This document shows positions 55,995 through 64,000 of a DNA stretch of 64,000 nucleotides, in pieces. The stretch's first letter is position 1. Every line of letters starts with the position of its first letter. Origin of the DNA: Streptomyces sp. AM 2-1-1 (lineage in GTDB: Bacteria; Actinomycetota; Actinomycetes; Streptomycetales; Streptomycetaceae). A program made the translations under genes and the position numbers. The DNA lies in assembly GCF_029167645.1 (NCBI RefSeq), contig NZ_CP119147.1, positions 6,652,501-6,716,500 on the forward strand, read 5' to 3'. Below the pieces are notes generated by a model. It had not been told where the DNA came from. It worked only from the letters and a program-made list of their open reading frames with translations, and ran no database searches.

Positions 55995-57062
55995 ATGAGC
56001 GGCAACAGCGCGGGTCGGGCGTTCATAGGGTCTTTCACCAGCAACGGCGGGCAGGGCATCACCGTCGCGGAGGTGGACCGCGAGACCGGCGCGCTCACGG
56101 TGGCCGGCTCCACCGACACCGTCCCCGACCCGTCGTTCCTCACGGTGTCGGCCGACGGCACGATCCTCTACGCCGTCAGCGAGGCGGCCGAGGGCGCGGC
56201 AGCCGCGCTCGACATCACCGGAGAGGTACCCAAGCTGATCGGCGGCTGTCTGCGCGCGGTGAACGGCGAAGGACCGACCCACCTCACCCTCGCCGCCGGC
56301 CACCTGGTCACCGCCAACTACGGCTCCGGCAGCGTCACCGTACTGCCGCTGCGGGAGGACGGGTCGCTGCGCGCCGCCGTCTTCGTCGAGCAGCACGAGG
56401 GCAGCGGCCCCGACGCCGAACGGCAGTCGGAGCCCCACGCCCACCAGGTGCGGCCCGACCCGTCGGGCGACTGGCTGCTCAGCGTGGACCTCGGCACCGA
56501 CTCGGTGTACGTCGGCGCCGTCGACCGGGTCACCGGCGAACTGCGCCCGCACGGGGAGACCGCGCTGCGCCCCGGCAGCGGTCCCCGCCACCTCGCCTTC
56601 CACCCGTCGGGCGGACACGCCTACGTACTGAACGAGCTGGAGCCGACCCTCACGGTCTGCCGCTGGCACGCGGTCCCGGGAGTGCTGGAACCGCTCCACG
56701 AGATCCCGGTGCTGCCCCAGGGAGCGGCCGAGGACCCGGAGCGTACCTACCCGTCCGAAGTCGTCGTCTCGCTCGACGGACGGTTCCTCTGGACCGCCAA
56801 CCGGGGACACGACAGCATCTCCGTCATCACCCTGGACGAGACGGGTGAGAAGGCGCAGCTGGTCGCGTCCGTCCCGTGCGGCGGCACGTGGCCGCGCGAC
56901 CTCGCGCTCGACCCCAGCGGTCAGTGGCTCTACGCGGCGAACGAGCGCTCCGGCAATGTCAGCTGGTTCGCCGTCGACCAGGAGACCGGAGTGCCGCGCC
57001 ACGCCGGCTCGATCGACGCACCGGCCGCCTCCTGCGTGGTCTTCGCCCCCCGGCGTCCCTGA
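55995..57062 (+). CDS. lactonase-family beta-propeller protein (6-phosphogluconolactonase-like)
   Basis: The 355-residue protein is a seven-bladed propeller of the YbhE/Pgl-like family: FIGSFTSNGGQGITV, DPSFLTVSADGTILYAVSE, GPTHLTLAAGHLVTANYGSGSV, the central HAHQVRPDPSGDWLLSVDLGTD, GPRHLAFHPSGGHAYVLNEL and GTWPRDLALDPSGQWLYAANE. Members hydrolyse 6-phosphogluconolactone or other lactones; some have other substrates. There is no signal peptide. It is preceded by GAGGGG and ends at a strong hairpin. Confidence 0.88.
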   Translation: MSGNSAGRAFIGSFTSNGGQGITVAEVDRETGALTVAGSTDTVPDPSFLTVSADGTILYAVSEAAEGAAAALDITGEVPKLIGGCLRAVNGEGPTHLTLAAGHLVTANYGSGSVTVLPLREDGSLRAAVFVEQHEGSGPDAERQSEPHAHQVRPDPSGDWLLSVDLGTDSVYVGAVDRVTGELRPHGETALRPGSGPRHLAFHPSGGHAYVLNELEPTLTVCRWHAVPGVLEPLHEIPVLPQGAAEDPERTYPSEVVVSLDGRFLWTANRGHDSISVITLDETGEKAQLVASVPCGGTWPRDLALDPSGQWLYAANERSGNVSWFAVDQETGVPRHAGSIDAPAASCVVFAPRRP

Positions 57063-57080
57063 CAGCGCCCGTCACAGCGG

Positions 57081-57112
57081 TCCCGCCGGCGCCGTGCACC
57101 GCGCCGGCGGGA
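57081..57112. terminator. bidirectional terminator between lactonase and CbiX-like genes
   Basis: A perfect 12-bp stem TCCCGCCGGCGC (57081-57092) / GCGCCGGCGGGA (57101-57112) with an 8-nt loop, between convergent genes. Confidence 0.9.
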
Positions 57113-57120
57113 TCCCCCGG

Positions 57121-58044
57121 TCAGAGCGCCGCCACGCCCTGCGGCGCCGCCGGCTTGATGCCCAGCGCCGACGCGTACAGCGACAGCACGAGCTTGCCGA
57201 TCGCCGGGTACGCGCCGAGCGGTTCGGCCGTCGCGCACCCCGCTTCCTTCGCTGCCGCGTCCAGCAGGCCCGAGTCGATCTCCGGGCCCACCAGGTAGGG
57301 AGCCAGCGCGAGCTGGAGCGAACCCGCGTTCTTCAGCTGGTCGGCGATCGAGGACACCGAGCCCTCGACGTCCAGCGCCGCGGCCATCACGGGCACGGCG
57401 AGCCGGGCGGCCAGCAGCATGCCGGTGATGCCGGCGGCCTTCACGGCCTCGTCCCCGCCCACCGTGGCCAGCACGATGCCGTCGGCGGCGGTGGCGACGG
57501 TGAACAGCCGGGCGCGGTCCGCACGCGCCAGACCGGCCTCCGAGAGCCGCACGTGCAGCGCCTCGGCCAGCAGGGGGTGCGGGCCCAGCACGTCGGTCAG
57601 CTCGACCTGCGTGCCGCTCTCCATGACCGCCTGCCGTATCCGGCGGATCAGGGCGCTGTCGGGACCCGCGAGCAGCGGGACCACCACGGCGGACGGGCCG
57701 GTGGGCACGGCGACCTCGCGCCCGGCGGCGGTGGCCTGCTGGTACGCGGCGACGCGCTCGGTGGCGCACAGGGTGAGGACCGAGGCGAGCGCCGGGAACT
57801 CGGCGTCGTCGCCTTCGAGGTAACCGATGACCGCGTTGAGGCCGGGCAGCTCGGAACGGGCGATGCTGATGACTTCCTCGGCCACACTGCGGGCGGCCGG
57901 GGAGGGGGTACCGGGAACGGCGAGGACGAGCGTGGCAGCGCCCTCGGGTGCGACCACGGGCTCCGGGCGGCGGTGCCGTCCGGACTGGCGAGGTCGCGGC
58001 ATTCGTACAGGCAGGCCGGAAGCGGGCCCAGTGGGGGTGCTCAT
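57121..58044 (-). CDS. CbiX/sirohydrochlorin chelatase-like protein without the metal-binding His
   Basis: The 307-residue protein has the tandem CbiX-like arrangement: TLVLAVPGTPSPAARSVAEEV at the start, AVVVPLLAGPDSALIRRIRQAV, DVLGPHPLLAEALHVRL, and a C-terminal half with QLALAPYLVGPEI. In active class-II chelatases the first strand reads L-x-x-HGS and the other metal ligand follows PLFL. Here the positions read PGT and LLAGPD, so both expected His are absent. It is therefore probably not an ordinary Co/Fe/Ni chelatase. An N-terminal Arg/Pro-rich segment of about 35 residues is extra. A TAGCAT box 8 nt upstream suggests a leaderless transcript. Confidence 0.78.
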   Translation of the reverse strand: MSTPTGPASGLPVRMPRPRQSGRHRRPEPVVAPEGAATLVLAVPGTPSPAARSVAEEVISIARSELPGLNAVIGYLEGDDAEFPALASVLTLCATERVAAYQQATAAGREVAVPTGPSAVVVPLLAGPDSALIRRIRQAVMESGTQVELTDVLGPHPLLAEALHVRLSEAGLARADRARLFTVATAADGIVLATVGGDEAVKAAGITGMLLAARLAVPVMAAALDVEGSVSSIADQLKNAGSLQLALAPYLVGPEIDSGLLDAAAKEAGCATAEPLGAYPAIGKLVLSLYASALGIKPAAPQGVAAL

Positions 58045-58052
58045 GGCGCCGC

Positions 58053-58058
58053 ATGCTA
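58053..58058 (-). promoter_or_regulatory. -10-like box TAGCAT, leaderless start of the CbiX-like gene
   Basis: TAGCAT on the minus strand ends 8 nt before ATG 58044; no ribosome-binding site is present. Confidence 0.35.
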
Positions 58059-58178
58059 CTGGTTTTGGGTGCTCCCTCGTTCAGGGAGGGTGCGGCAAGG
58101 CGTTACTTGTCCGCTTATGTCCGATGAGTGGCGTACCAGTCGACTGCCCCGCTCTGTCCGGCCCTCGGGGAGTGCCCC

Positions 58179-59222
58179 TCAGCCGCCGCCGACGACGTGC
58201 AGCAGGGTCGGATGGCGGGGCAGCCTGAGGTCCGACCCGGCCAGTGCCCGTGCGATCAGCAGCGAACCGGCCAGTGGATCACCGGCGGCGGGGACCAGGG
58301 CCGCGTGCGGCAGTCGTCGCCCCAACTCCGCCCGCAGTGGGCCGAGGAGCGGGTCGCCCATCCGGAACAGGCCACCCGTAAGAGCTACTTCGGCGGCCGT
58401 CCGGTCACCTCCGGGGGCAGGGTTCCCCGTTCCGGCGTCCTCCTGCCGCGGGCACACGGCCGCCGCCGCCTCGGCGATGTGCGCGGCAGCGCGGTGCAGG
58501 ATCGAGTCGGCGACGGTGTCCTCGGCCGCGCAGGCGGCGACCTCGGGTGCGAACGACGCGAGCAGAGCGGGCCGGTCGGGCCGGGGATAAAGCAGGCCCG
58601 GGAGTCCGGCAGCCGGGCCGAACACGGCCAGCAGCCGGGCCAGCAGGGCGGGCGATCCGCCGCTCCGGCCGTCGTGGGCGCGCAGGGCGGCGTCCAGTCC
58701 CTCACGGCCGATCCACGCACCGCCGCCGCTGTCGCCCAGCAGGTGACCCCAGCCGTCCGCGCGCCGCCACTCCCCGAGGTCGGTGCCGAGCGCGATCATG
58801 CCCGTGCCACCCGCGACGACGGCGCCCGGGCGCTGGCCGAGCGCGCCGGCGTAGGCGGTCACTCCGTCCGCCGCGAGAGCGAGCCGGTGGACGCCGAGCG
58901 ATGCGGCGAGCGCCTCCGGGAGTCGCGCGCGCAGCTGGTCGCCGAGCGTCCCCATGCCGGCGGCGCCCACGGCGAGCGCCGCGATGCGGACTGCGGGGCC
59001 GGGTGTCGTCCCGCCGGTGACGTCGTGCGTCAACCGCTCGACCGCCGGGAGGAGCTGACTCAGCAGATGGTCCGCGTCGATGCCCTGGGGACCGGTCCGC
59101 ACGGGCTGCGGGCACCGGGTCGTGACGACGGGCGCCCGGCCGTCGGCGGGGCCGAGCGCGACCCGGAGGCCGGAGCCGCCGGAGTCCACCCCGAGGACGT
59201 ACGCGTCGGCGTCCACCGTCAC
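58179..59222 (-). CDS. BadF/BadG/N-acetylglucosamine-kinase-type ATPase
   Basis: From GTG 59222, overlapping the ung stop (GTGA), the protein has 347 residues. It belongs to the ASKHA fold: phosphate-1 motif [52 protein letters not shown] and [14 protein letters not shown]. Such proteins phosphorylate amino sugars (NagK-like) with ATP. The substrate, most likely GlcNAc or a related sugar, is inferred from family alone. Coupled translation with ung is clear from the overlap, though the functions are unrelated. A longer frame to 59948 runs through ung and is rejected. Confidence 0.88.
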   Translation of the reverse strand: MTVDADAYVLGVDSGGSGLRVALGPADGRAPVVTTRCPQPVRTGPQGIDADHLLSQLLPAVERLTHDVTGGTTPGPAVRIAALAVGAAGMGTLGDQLRARLPEALAASLGVHRLALAADGVTAYAGALGQRPGAVVAGGTGMIALGTDLGEWRRADGWGHLLGDSGGGAWIGREGLDAALRAHDGRSGGSPALLARLLAVFGPAAGLPGLLYPRPDRPALLASFAPEVAACAAEDTVADSILHRAAAHIAEAAAAVCPRQEDAGTGNPAPGGDRTAAEVALTGGLFRMGDPLLGPLRAELGRRLPHAALVPAAGDPLAGSLLIARALAGSDLRLPRHPTLLHVVGGG

Positions 59223-59896
59223 GGCAGCTGCCAGTCCACCGGCTGCGCTCCCTGGCGCTCCAGGGCTTCGTTGACGCGGCTGAACGGGCGCGACCCGAAG
59301 AATCCCCGGTCCGCCGACATGGGGGAGGGGTGCGCGGACTCGATGGCCGGGTAGTCGCCCAGGTGCGGCCGCAGCCTGCGGGCGTCGGCGCCCCAGAGCA
59401 CCGGGACCAGCGGGGTCCCCCGCGCGACGAGGGCCCGGATCGCCTGCTCGGTGACCGCCTCCCAGCCCTTGCCGCGGTGGGCGGCCGGACGGCGCGGAGC
59501 CGTGGTCAGGGCCCGGTTGAGGAGAAGCACCCCCTGGCGGGTCCACGGTGTCAGATCGCCGTTGGACGGCCGGGGCAGTCCGAGGTCGCTGTGCAGCTCG
59601 CGGAAGATGTTGTCCAGACTTCCCGGCAGCGGCCGCACGTCCGGTGCGACGGCGAAACTCAGCCCGATCGCGTGACCCGGTGTCGGGTAGGGGTCCTGAC
59701 CGACGATCAGGACCCGTACATCGGCGAAGGGTTGCTGGAACGCCCGCAGGACGTTCGCTCCCGACGGGACGTAGGTGCGACCAGCGGCTATCTCCGCACG
59801 GAGGAAGTCGCCCATGGCCGCCACGCGGTCGGCCACCGGTTCGAGGGCCTGCGCCCAGCCGGGTTCGATGATCTCTTTCAACGGTCGTCCTGCCAC
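59219..59896 (-). CDS. ung: uracil-DNA glycosylase (family 1)
   Basis: The 225-residue protein carries the family-1 motifs: [18 protein letters not shown] (catalytic Asp), [19 protein letters not shown] and [20 protein letters not shown] (catalytic His in the HPSP loop). It removes uracil from DNA to start base-excision repair. The Tyr-Pro after the catalytic Asp is typical of actinobacterial Ung. Start GTG 59896, with TAGAGT 6 nt upstream, so probably leaderless. Confidence 0.95.
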   Translation of the reverse strand: MAGRPLKEIIEPGWAQALEPVADRVAAMGDFLRAEIAAGRTYVPSGANVLRAFQQPFADVRVLIVGQDPYPTPGHAIGLSFAVAPDVRPLPGSLDNIFRELHSDLGLPRPSNGDLTPWTRQGVLLLNRALTTAPRRPAAHRGKGWEAVTEQAIRALVARGTPLVPVLWGADARRLRPHLGDYPAIESAHPSPMSADRGFFGSRPFSRVNEALERQGAQPVDWQLP

Positions 59897-59902
59897 GGGC
59901 GC

Positions 59903-59908
59903 ACTCTA
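59903..59908 (-). promoter_or_regulatory. -10-like box TAGAGT, leaderless start of ung
   Basis: TAGAGT on the minus strand ends 6 nt before GTG 59896, with no ribosome-binding site. Confidence 0.4.
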
Positions 59909-60018
59909 CTGGGCGTCGGTCCGGGGAGATCAACGGCCCGGTCGTCACGCCCCCGCCCCGCGGCAGCCGGCCCCTCGCCCCGTGCGGCGGCCGGCCCCGG
60001 CCCGTCCGCCGCGGGCGG

Positions 60019-61107
60019 TCACGGCGTCAGGACGGCGGCCCTGACGCAGAGCACGTCCGGCAGGTGCGCGGCGAGCTGGGTCCAGCTGTCGCCGTCGTCG
60101 GCGCTGGCGAACACCTCGCCGTTGCGATTGCCGAAGTAGATCCCCGCCGGATCGGCACCGTCGGTGCAGAGCGCGTCGCGCAGCACCGTGCCGTAGTGGT
60201 CACCCTCCGGCAGCCCCCGCGACAGTGGCTGCCAGCTCGCACCGGCGTCACGGGTACGGAACACCCGGCAGCGGTGCTCGGCCGGCACCCGGTCGATGTC
60301 GGCGTTGATCGGGAAGACGTACGCGGTCCCGCCCCGCCGGGGATGGGCCACAGCCGCGAACCCGAAATCGGACGGCAGGCCCGCCCCGATGTCCGTCCAG
60401 TGGTCACCCCCGTCGTCACTGCGGAACACGCCCCAGTGGTTCTGCAGATAGAGACGGTCCGGATCGGAGGCGTCCCGGGTGACCTTGTGGACGCACTGAC
60501 CGAACTCCGGGTCGGGATCGGGCAGGTAGACCGCCGACACCCCCTTGTTCGCGGGCTCCCAGCTCTCGCCGCCGTCGACGGTCCGGAAGACACCCGCCGT
60601 GGAGACGGCGACGGTGACGGCCCGGGCGTCCCTCCGGTCGGTGAGGACGGTGTGCAGCCCCTCGCCCCCGCCGCCGGGCACCCACTGCGAGCGCGTCGGG
60701 TGCTCCCAGAGCGCCCGGACCAGTTCGAAGGACTCGCCCCGGTCCTCCGAGCGGAACAGGGCGGCGGGCTCGGTCCCCGCGTAGACCACGCCTGGCGCCT
60801 CCGGGCCGGCCGGATGCAACTGCCACACCCGCTCCAGGGACGCTCCGGTGAACTCCGGGAACCTCACCGCCGGCCGGGTGGGCTCCACCCAGGTCTCACC
60901 GAGGTCGTCCGAATGGAAGACCGACGGCCCCCAGTGCGTGCTGTCCCCGCCGACCAGCAGCCGTGGAGCCGGCCCCCTGGTGTCGATGGCGATCGAGTAG
61001 ACCGCCTGCGCGTGGAACCGGGGTGCGCCGAACTCCCAGGCGTCACCGCGCCGGCGTCCGATGAAGAGCCCTTTGCGTGTGCCCACCGTGAGCAGAACCT
61101 CGGTCAT
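60019..61107 (-). CDS. BNR/Asp-box repeat beta-propeller protein (sialidase-fold)
   Basis: From ATG 61107, preceded by GGGAGG, the protein has 362 residues. It contains six Asp-box (S/T-x-D-x-G-x-x-W/F) repeats, for example FHSDDLGETW, FRSEDRGESF, FRTVDGGESW, FRSDDGGDHW, FRTRDAGASW and FASADDGDSW, spaced along a propeller. It begins VLLTVGTRKGLFIGRRRGDAWEF with no signal peptide, so it is cytoplasmic. Proteins of this type are annotated as exo-alpha-sialidase or WD40/YVTN-like; no catalytic sialidase Arg triad was recognised, so the function is unknown. The longer frame upstream is rejected. Confidence 0.85.
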   Translation of the reverse strand: MTEVLLTVGTRKGLFIGRRRGDAWEFGAPRFHAQAVYSIAIDTRGPAPRLLVGGDSTHWGPSVFHSDDLGETWVEPTRPAVRFPEFTGASLERVWQLHPAGPEAPGVVYAGTEPAALFRSEDRGESFELVRALWEHPTRSQWVPGGGGEGLHTVLTDRRDARAVTVAVSTAGVFRTVDGGESWEPANKGVSAVYLPDPDPEFGQCVHKVTRDASDPDRLYLQNHWGVFRSDDGGDHWTDIGAGLPSDFGFAAVAHPRRGGTAYVFPINADIDRVPAEHRCRVFRTRDAGASWQPLSRGLPEGDHYGTVLRDALCTDGADPAGIYFGNRNGEVFASADDGDSWTQLAAHLPDVLCVRAAVLTP

Positions 61108-61340
61108 GACCGAACCTCCCGTAACGCCGCGATGCCGGATAGGCGCCAGTCTGCACCTGTCCGTCCGCCGGGGCCCGCAGTACGCGAGGTGCCCGGGCCG
61201 GGGCGTGTCCGTGAGGGGGAGCGCGCGGAGCGCGTGCGGGCGCCGGGCCGCGCCGTCCGCGCCCCGGTCGGATGTGCTGGAATGCCCGGAACGGGCCCCG
61301 TACACGGATCGTGGGCCCCGGGCGACGACGGAGCGTGGCG

Positions 61341-61745
61341 ATGGGCGGCGGGTTCGAAGGTCCCGACGGGCGGGCGGCGGCCTGGGAGGTGGAGCCCGGC
61401 CCACCGGGTGATCCGCTCCGGCTCGGGCTGCGGATCACCGCCCCGGACCGGCGCCTGGACCTGCTCTGCACCCCGGCGGCGGCCCGGGAACTGGCGGCGA
61501 GGCTCGTCGCCGCTGCCGAGAGCGTGGAAGGCGCGGCTCCGGCGGCCCCCGTCACCGTACGGGCGGACGAACTGCTCCGGGGAGACGTGCGGGACGGTCC
61601 GCGGGTGATGACCGTGGAGAGCGTCAGGGCGGAGGGGGCGACCGTCCAGGTCGGGTGGACCTCCGGAGCCGGCCGGAGCTGGACCCAGGTGTACGACGCC
61701 GGGACACCGATCACCCTGCGGCGCAGGCTGCGCGCCGACGGCTGA
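61341..61745 (+). CDS. hypothetical protein
   Basis: A 134-residue protein starting MGGGFEGPDGRAAAWEVEPG; GTG 61335 is an alternative start. It contains RLGLRITAPDRRLDLLCTPAAARELAARL and ends TLRRRLRADG. No domain was recognised. Codon bias supports a real gene. It is divergent from the BNR protein gene. Confidence 0.6.
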   Translation: MGGGFEGPDGRAAAWEVEPGPPGDPLRLGLRITAPDRRLDLLCTPAAARELAARLVAAAESVEGAAPAAPVTVRADELLRGDVRDGPRVMTVESVRAEGATVQVGWTSGAGRSWTQVYDAGTPITLRRRLRADG

Positions 61746-61842
61746 GCGGACCTCGTCCGGGACGGGGCGGGAAGGGCTGCCCGGCGGCGCGTGACAGTCG
61801 CATGAAGGCCGGAGGACGCCTCGTCTGGTTCGTCGATCGTCG

Positions 61843-61864
61843 TAGTACGGTGGATGTCGTACTA
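61843..61864. promoter_or_regulatory. operator-like inverted repeat upstream of the OYE gene
   Basis: A perfect 7-bp inverted repeat TAGTACG (61843-61849) / CGTACTA (61858-61864) with an 8-bp spacer, about 95 nt upstream of the ene-reductase start. The size and symmetry match a dimeric repressor site of the HxlR, TetR or MarR type. No regulator gene is adjacent. Confidence 0.6.
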
Positions 61865-61959
61865 AGCGGTGCCCGGTCATGATCCGCCGGGCGCCGCCTG
61901 CCGTCGCCGGTGTGCGTCCTGCCCGGCGGCACGGTCGTCCCTACGAAACGGAGTCCGGC

Positions 61960-63057
61960 GTGAGCGCCCTTTTCGAGCCCTACGTCCTGCGGTCGGTGAC
62001 CGCGCCCAACCGTGTCTGGATGCCGCCGATGTGCCAGTACAGCGCGGACGCGACCGGCCCGGACACCGGTGCGCCCAACGACTGGCACTTCGCGCACTAC
62101 GCGTCGCGGGCGGTCGGCGGCACCGGCCTCGTGCTGGTGGAGGCCACCGGGGTCAGCCCCGAGGGCCGCATCAGCGCCAGGGACCTCGGCATCTGGAACG
62201 ACCGCCAGGTCGAGGCGTTCCGGAAGATCACCTCCTTCCTGGCCGAGCAGGGGACGGTCCCCGGCATCCAGCTCGGCCACGCCGGCCGGAAGGCCTCGAC
62301 CCTGGCGCCCTGGCTCGGCGGCGGCGCGGTGTCCGAAGAGGACGGCGGATGGCGGCCGCTCGGACCGAGCCCGCTGGCGTTCGACGAGGCGAGCCCCGTC
62401 CCGGAAGAGCTGACGGTCGAGCAGATCAAGGACGTGGTCGGGCAGTTCGCGGAGGCCGCCCGGCGCGCGCTCGCGGCCGGCTTCCAGGTCGTCGAGATCC
62501 ACGGTGCGCACGGTTACCTGATCGGGGAGTTCCTCTCCCCGGACAGCAACCACCGCACCGACGCCTACGGCGGTTCCTTCGAGAACCGCACCCGTTTCGC
62601 GCTCGAAGTCGTCGACGCCGTGCGGGAGGTGTGGCCCGAGGAACTGCCGCTCTTCTTCCGCATCTCCGCCACGGACTGGCTCACCGAGAACGCGGACGAT
62701 CCGCGCGAGGGGTGGACCGGGGACGACACGGTTCGCTTCGCGCGTGACCTCAAGGCGCACGGTGTCGATCTGCTCGACGTCTCCACCGGCGGCAACGCGC
62801 CGCGCGCCGAGATCCCGGTGGGCCCCAACTACCAGGTCCCCTTCGCCGAACGCGTCCGCACGGAGGCCGGTCTGCCGGTCGCCGCGGTCGGCCTCATCAC
62901 CGAACCGGTGCAGGCCGAGAAGATCGTCGTCGACGGACAGGCGGACGCCGTCCTCATAGGCAGGGAACTGCTGCGCGACCCCTACTTCGCCCGCACCGCC
63001 GCCCGCGAACTCGGCGGCGAGGTGCGCGTGCCGTCCCAGTACGGCCGCTCGGTCTGA
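61960..63057 (+). CDS. Old Yellow Enzyme family NADH:flavin oxidoreductase (YqjM-like)
   Basis: From GTG 61960, preceded by CGGAG, the protein has 365 residues of the thermophilic-like OYE class: APNRVWMPPMCQYSA with the redox-sensing Cys near the N-terminus, LVEATGVSPEGR, IQLGHAGRKAS, the His pair in VVEIHGAHGYLIGEFLSP, and the FMN-phosphate region GLPVAAVGLI...DAVLIGRELLRDP. It reduces activated C=C bonds of enones or quinone-like compounds with NAD(P)H and FMN. The operator-like repeat upstream suggests inducible expression by electrophiles. Roughly 27 extra N-terminal codons of the open frame are excluded. Confidence 0.92.
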   Translation: MSALFEPYVLRSVTAPNRVWMPPMCQYSADATGPDTGAPNDWHFAHYASRAVGGTGLVLVEATGVSPEGRISARDLGIWNDRQVEAFRKITSFLAEQGTVPGIQLGHAGRKASTLAPWLGGGAVSEEDGGWRPLGPSPLAFDEASPVPEELTVEQIKDVVGQFAEAARRALAAGFQVVEIHGAHGYLIGEFLSPDSNHRTDAYGGSFENRTRFALEVVDAVREVWPEELPLFFRISATDWLTENADDPREGWTGDDTVRFARDLKAHGVDLLDVSTGGNAPRAEIPVGPNYQVPFAERVRTEAGLPVAAVGLITEPVQAEKIVVDGQADAVLIGRELLRDPYFARTAARELGGEVRVPSQYGRSV

Positions 63058-63084
63058 CCGGCGCACCACCCGCGTACGGACCGT

Positions 63085-63122
63085 CCCACCCGCTCCCGGG
63101 CCCGCCCGCCCGGGCGAGTGGG
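63085..63122 (+). terminator. possible terminator after the OYE gene
   Basis: CCCAC...CCCGGGC and GCCCGGG...GTGGG form a long imperfect GC-rich stem 28 nt after the stop codon. There is no T-run. Confidence 0.4.
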
Positions 63123-63196
63123 CCGGACGTGCGGGCCCGGGCGTCCGGACCCTGCCCCTCCGCGGCGGGAGCCGGGCGCGGGCCGGGCCCCCTCGA

Positions 63197-63202
63197 TAAG
63201 GT
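63197..63202 (+). promoter_or_regulatory. -10-like box TAAGGT, leaderless start of the methyltransferase gene
   Basis: TAAGGT ends 7 nt before ATG 63210, with no separate ribosome-binding site. Confidence 0.35.
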
Positions 63203-63209
63203 GACCGCG

Positions 63210-63974
63210 ATGGCTACCACACAGGGACCCACCTTCCGCGAACTCGCCGTGCAGGCGCTCTCCTCGACCGAGCGCGGGTACGACCTGCTCGCGCCGAAGT
63301 TCGACCACTCGCCCTACCGCACCCCGGACCGCGTCCTGGACGCCGTCGCCGCGGCCCTGCGGCCGCTCGGGCCGTTCGCCTGCGGGCTGGACGTCTGCTG
63401 CGGAACCGGCGCGGGCGTGGGCGTCCTGCGCCAGGTCTGCCACGAGCGGGTCGCCGGCGTCGACTTCAGCGCGGGGATGCTCACCGTGGGCCGGGCCTCG
63501 CTGCAGGGCGCCCCGGACATCCAGGGAGCCCCGGACGCCCCGGACGCCCCGGACGTGCCGCCGGTCCACTGGGTGCGCGCCGACGCCCGGACCCTGCCCT
63601 TCGCGCCGGCCTTCGACCTCGCACTGAGCCTGGGGGCGTTCGGCCACTTCCTGCCCCGAGAACGCCCCGCCCTCTTCGCCCAGGTGCGCGCCTCGCTCCG
63701 GCCCGGCGGGCGGTTCGTCTTCCCGGTGGGCGCCCCGCCCGCACCCGGTTCCCGCGCGTACTGGACGCTCCTCGGATTCGACGCGGCCATGCGCGTGCGC
63801 AACGCCGTGTGGCGTCCGCGCTTCATCATGTACTACCGCACGTTCCGGCTGCCCGGCGTGCTCGCCGACCTCTCGGCCGCCGGCTTCGCGGTGCGCCTGG
63901 AACCCCTGGCGGACCTGGGGGCCCGCCCGGACGGCAGCCCGCGGGCCCGGCTCGTGGTGGCCACCGCACGATGA
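63210..63974 (+). CDS. class I SAM-dependent methyltransferase
   Basis: The 254-residue protein has the class I methyltransferase fold: motif I GLDVCCGTGAGVGVL (about residue 57), motif II VAGVDFSAGML, the FDLALSLGAFGHF segment and LRPGGRFVFPVGAPP. A short (GAPDxx) repeat, encoded by GCCCCGGAC copies around 63508-63555, interrupts the loop after motif II. The C-terminal part (FRLPGVLADLSAAGFAVRLEPL) is usual for this class. The methyl acceptor is unknown. The start at 63210 fits the -10-like box; a longer open frame upstream is Gly/Pro-rich and rejected. Confidence 0.87.
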   Translation: MATTQGPTFRELAVQALSSTERGYDLLAPKFDHSPYRTPDRVLDAVAAALRPLGPFACGLDVCCGTGAGVGVLRQVCHERVAGVDFSAGMLTVGRASLQGAPDIQGAPDAPDAPDVPPVHWVRADARTLPFAPAFDLALSLGAFGHFLPRERPALFAQVRASLRPGGRFVFPVGAPPAPGSRAYWTLLGFDAAMRVRNAVWRPRFIMYYRTFRLPGVLADLSAAGFAVRLEPLADLGARPDGSPRARLVVATAR

Positions 63975-64000
63975 CCCGCACCGCGTGGCGCCTCCCCCGG

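Noticed and set aside
55738..55998. Possible 86-residue protein in the VOC-lactonase gap
   Set aside because: It has Pro/Arg-rich composition, no ribosome-binding site, and overlaps the next gene's start.

Overview
This window is high-GC actinobacterial DNA, almost certainly Streptomyces. The signs are the strong third-position GC bias, many GTG starts, a mycothiol-type maleylpyruvate isomerase, a large ATP-binding LuxR (LAL) regulator, the long actinobacterial-type GAPDH, and genes that appear leaderless. The dominant feature is a compact type I modular polyketide locus at about 1.7-40.6 kb. The flanks look like ordinary chromosomal genes.

Layout. At 1-2.6 kb there is the 3' end of a GlcD-type FAD oxidase, a maleylpyruvate isomerase/SCP2-like protein and an SDR. 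At 2.6-7.2 kb (minus strand) a CCR-family enoyl-thioester carboxylase/reductase, a FAAL-like acyl ligase and a KAS III form a cassette resembling the reveromycin RevT/RevS/RevR set, which makes 2-alkylmalonyl-CoA. A divergent promoter region with repeated TAGGGG boxes separates it from three PKS genes (7.6-29.0 kb). These encode KSQ-AT-ACP; KS-AT-KR-ACP // KS-AT-DH-KR-ACP; KS-AT-ACP // KS-AT-ACP-TE. A luciferase-like monooxygenase follows 46 nt downstream.

The AT motifs predict malonyl (loading, converted to acetyl), malonyl, methylmalonyl, ethyl/alkylmalonyl (VAGH motif) and malonyl. The inferred released chain is a 3,5-dioxo-4-alkyl-6-methyl-9-hydroxydec-6-enoyl thioester. It is well set up to close as a 4-hydroxy-5-alkyl-2-pyrone, or less likely a 10-membered lactone. 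The product was not identified.

At 30.2-40.6 kb a tightly coupled minus-strand operon runs from a DszC/SfnB-like acyl-CoA dehydrogenase-fold enzyme through a complete peptide-type ABC importer into the type II thioesterase and the LAL regulator. Upstream lies an apparent Cys-containing leader peptide (around 40.9-41.0 kb) like those preceding actinobacterial sulfur-assimilation operons. This raises the possibility that the PKS regulator and editing thioesterase are wired to sulfur status, which is the most unusual feature of the window.

From 41.8 to 64 kb the genes are mostly single housekeeping or accessory genes: a small secreted protein, long GAPDH, Dps with a basic tail, a dienelactone-hydrolase relative lacking its nucleophile, a small membrane protein, an esterase, a stand-alone LigD 3'-phosphoesterase domain, an aldo/keto reductase, a PknB-type kinase, an Lrp regulator, a FUSC transporter, a beta-propeller lactonase, a CbiX-like protein lacking metal-binding His, a sugar kinase coupled to ung, a BNR-repeat protein, an OYE-family reductase with a clear operator-like inverted repeat, and a methyltransferase. 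No rRNA, tRNA, CRISPR array, insertion sequence or phage gene was seen.
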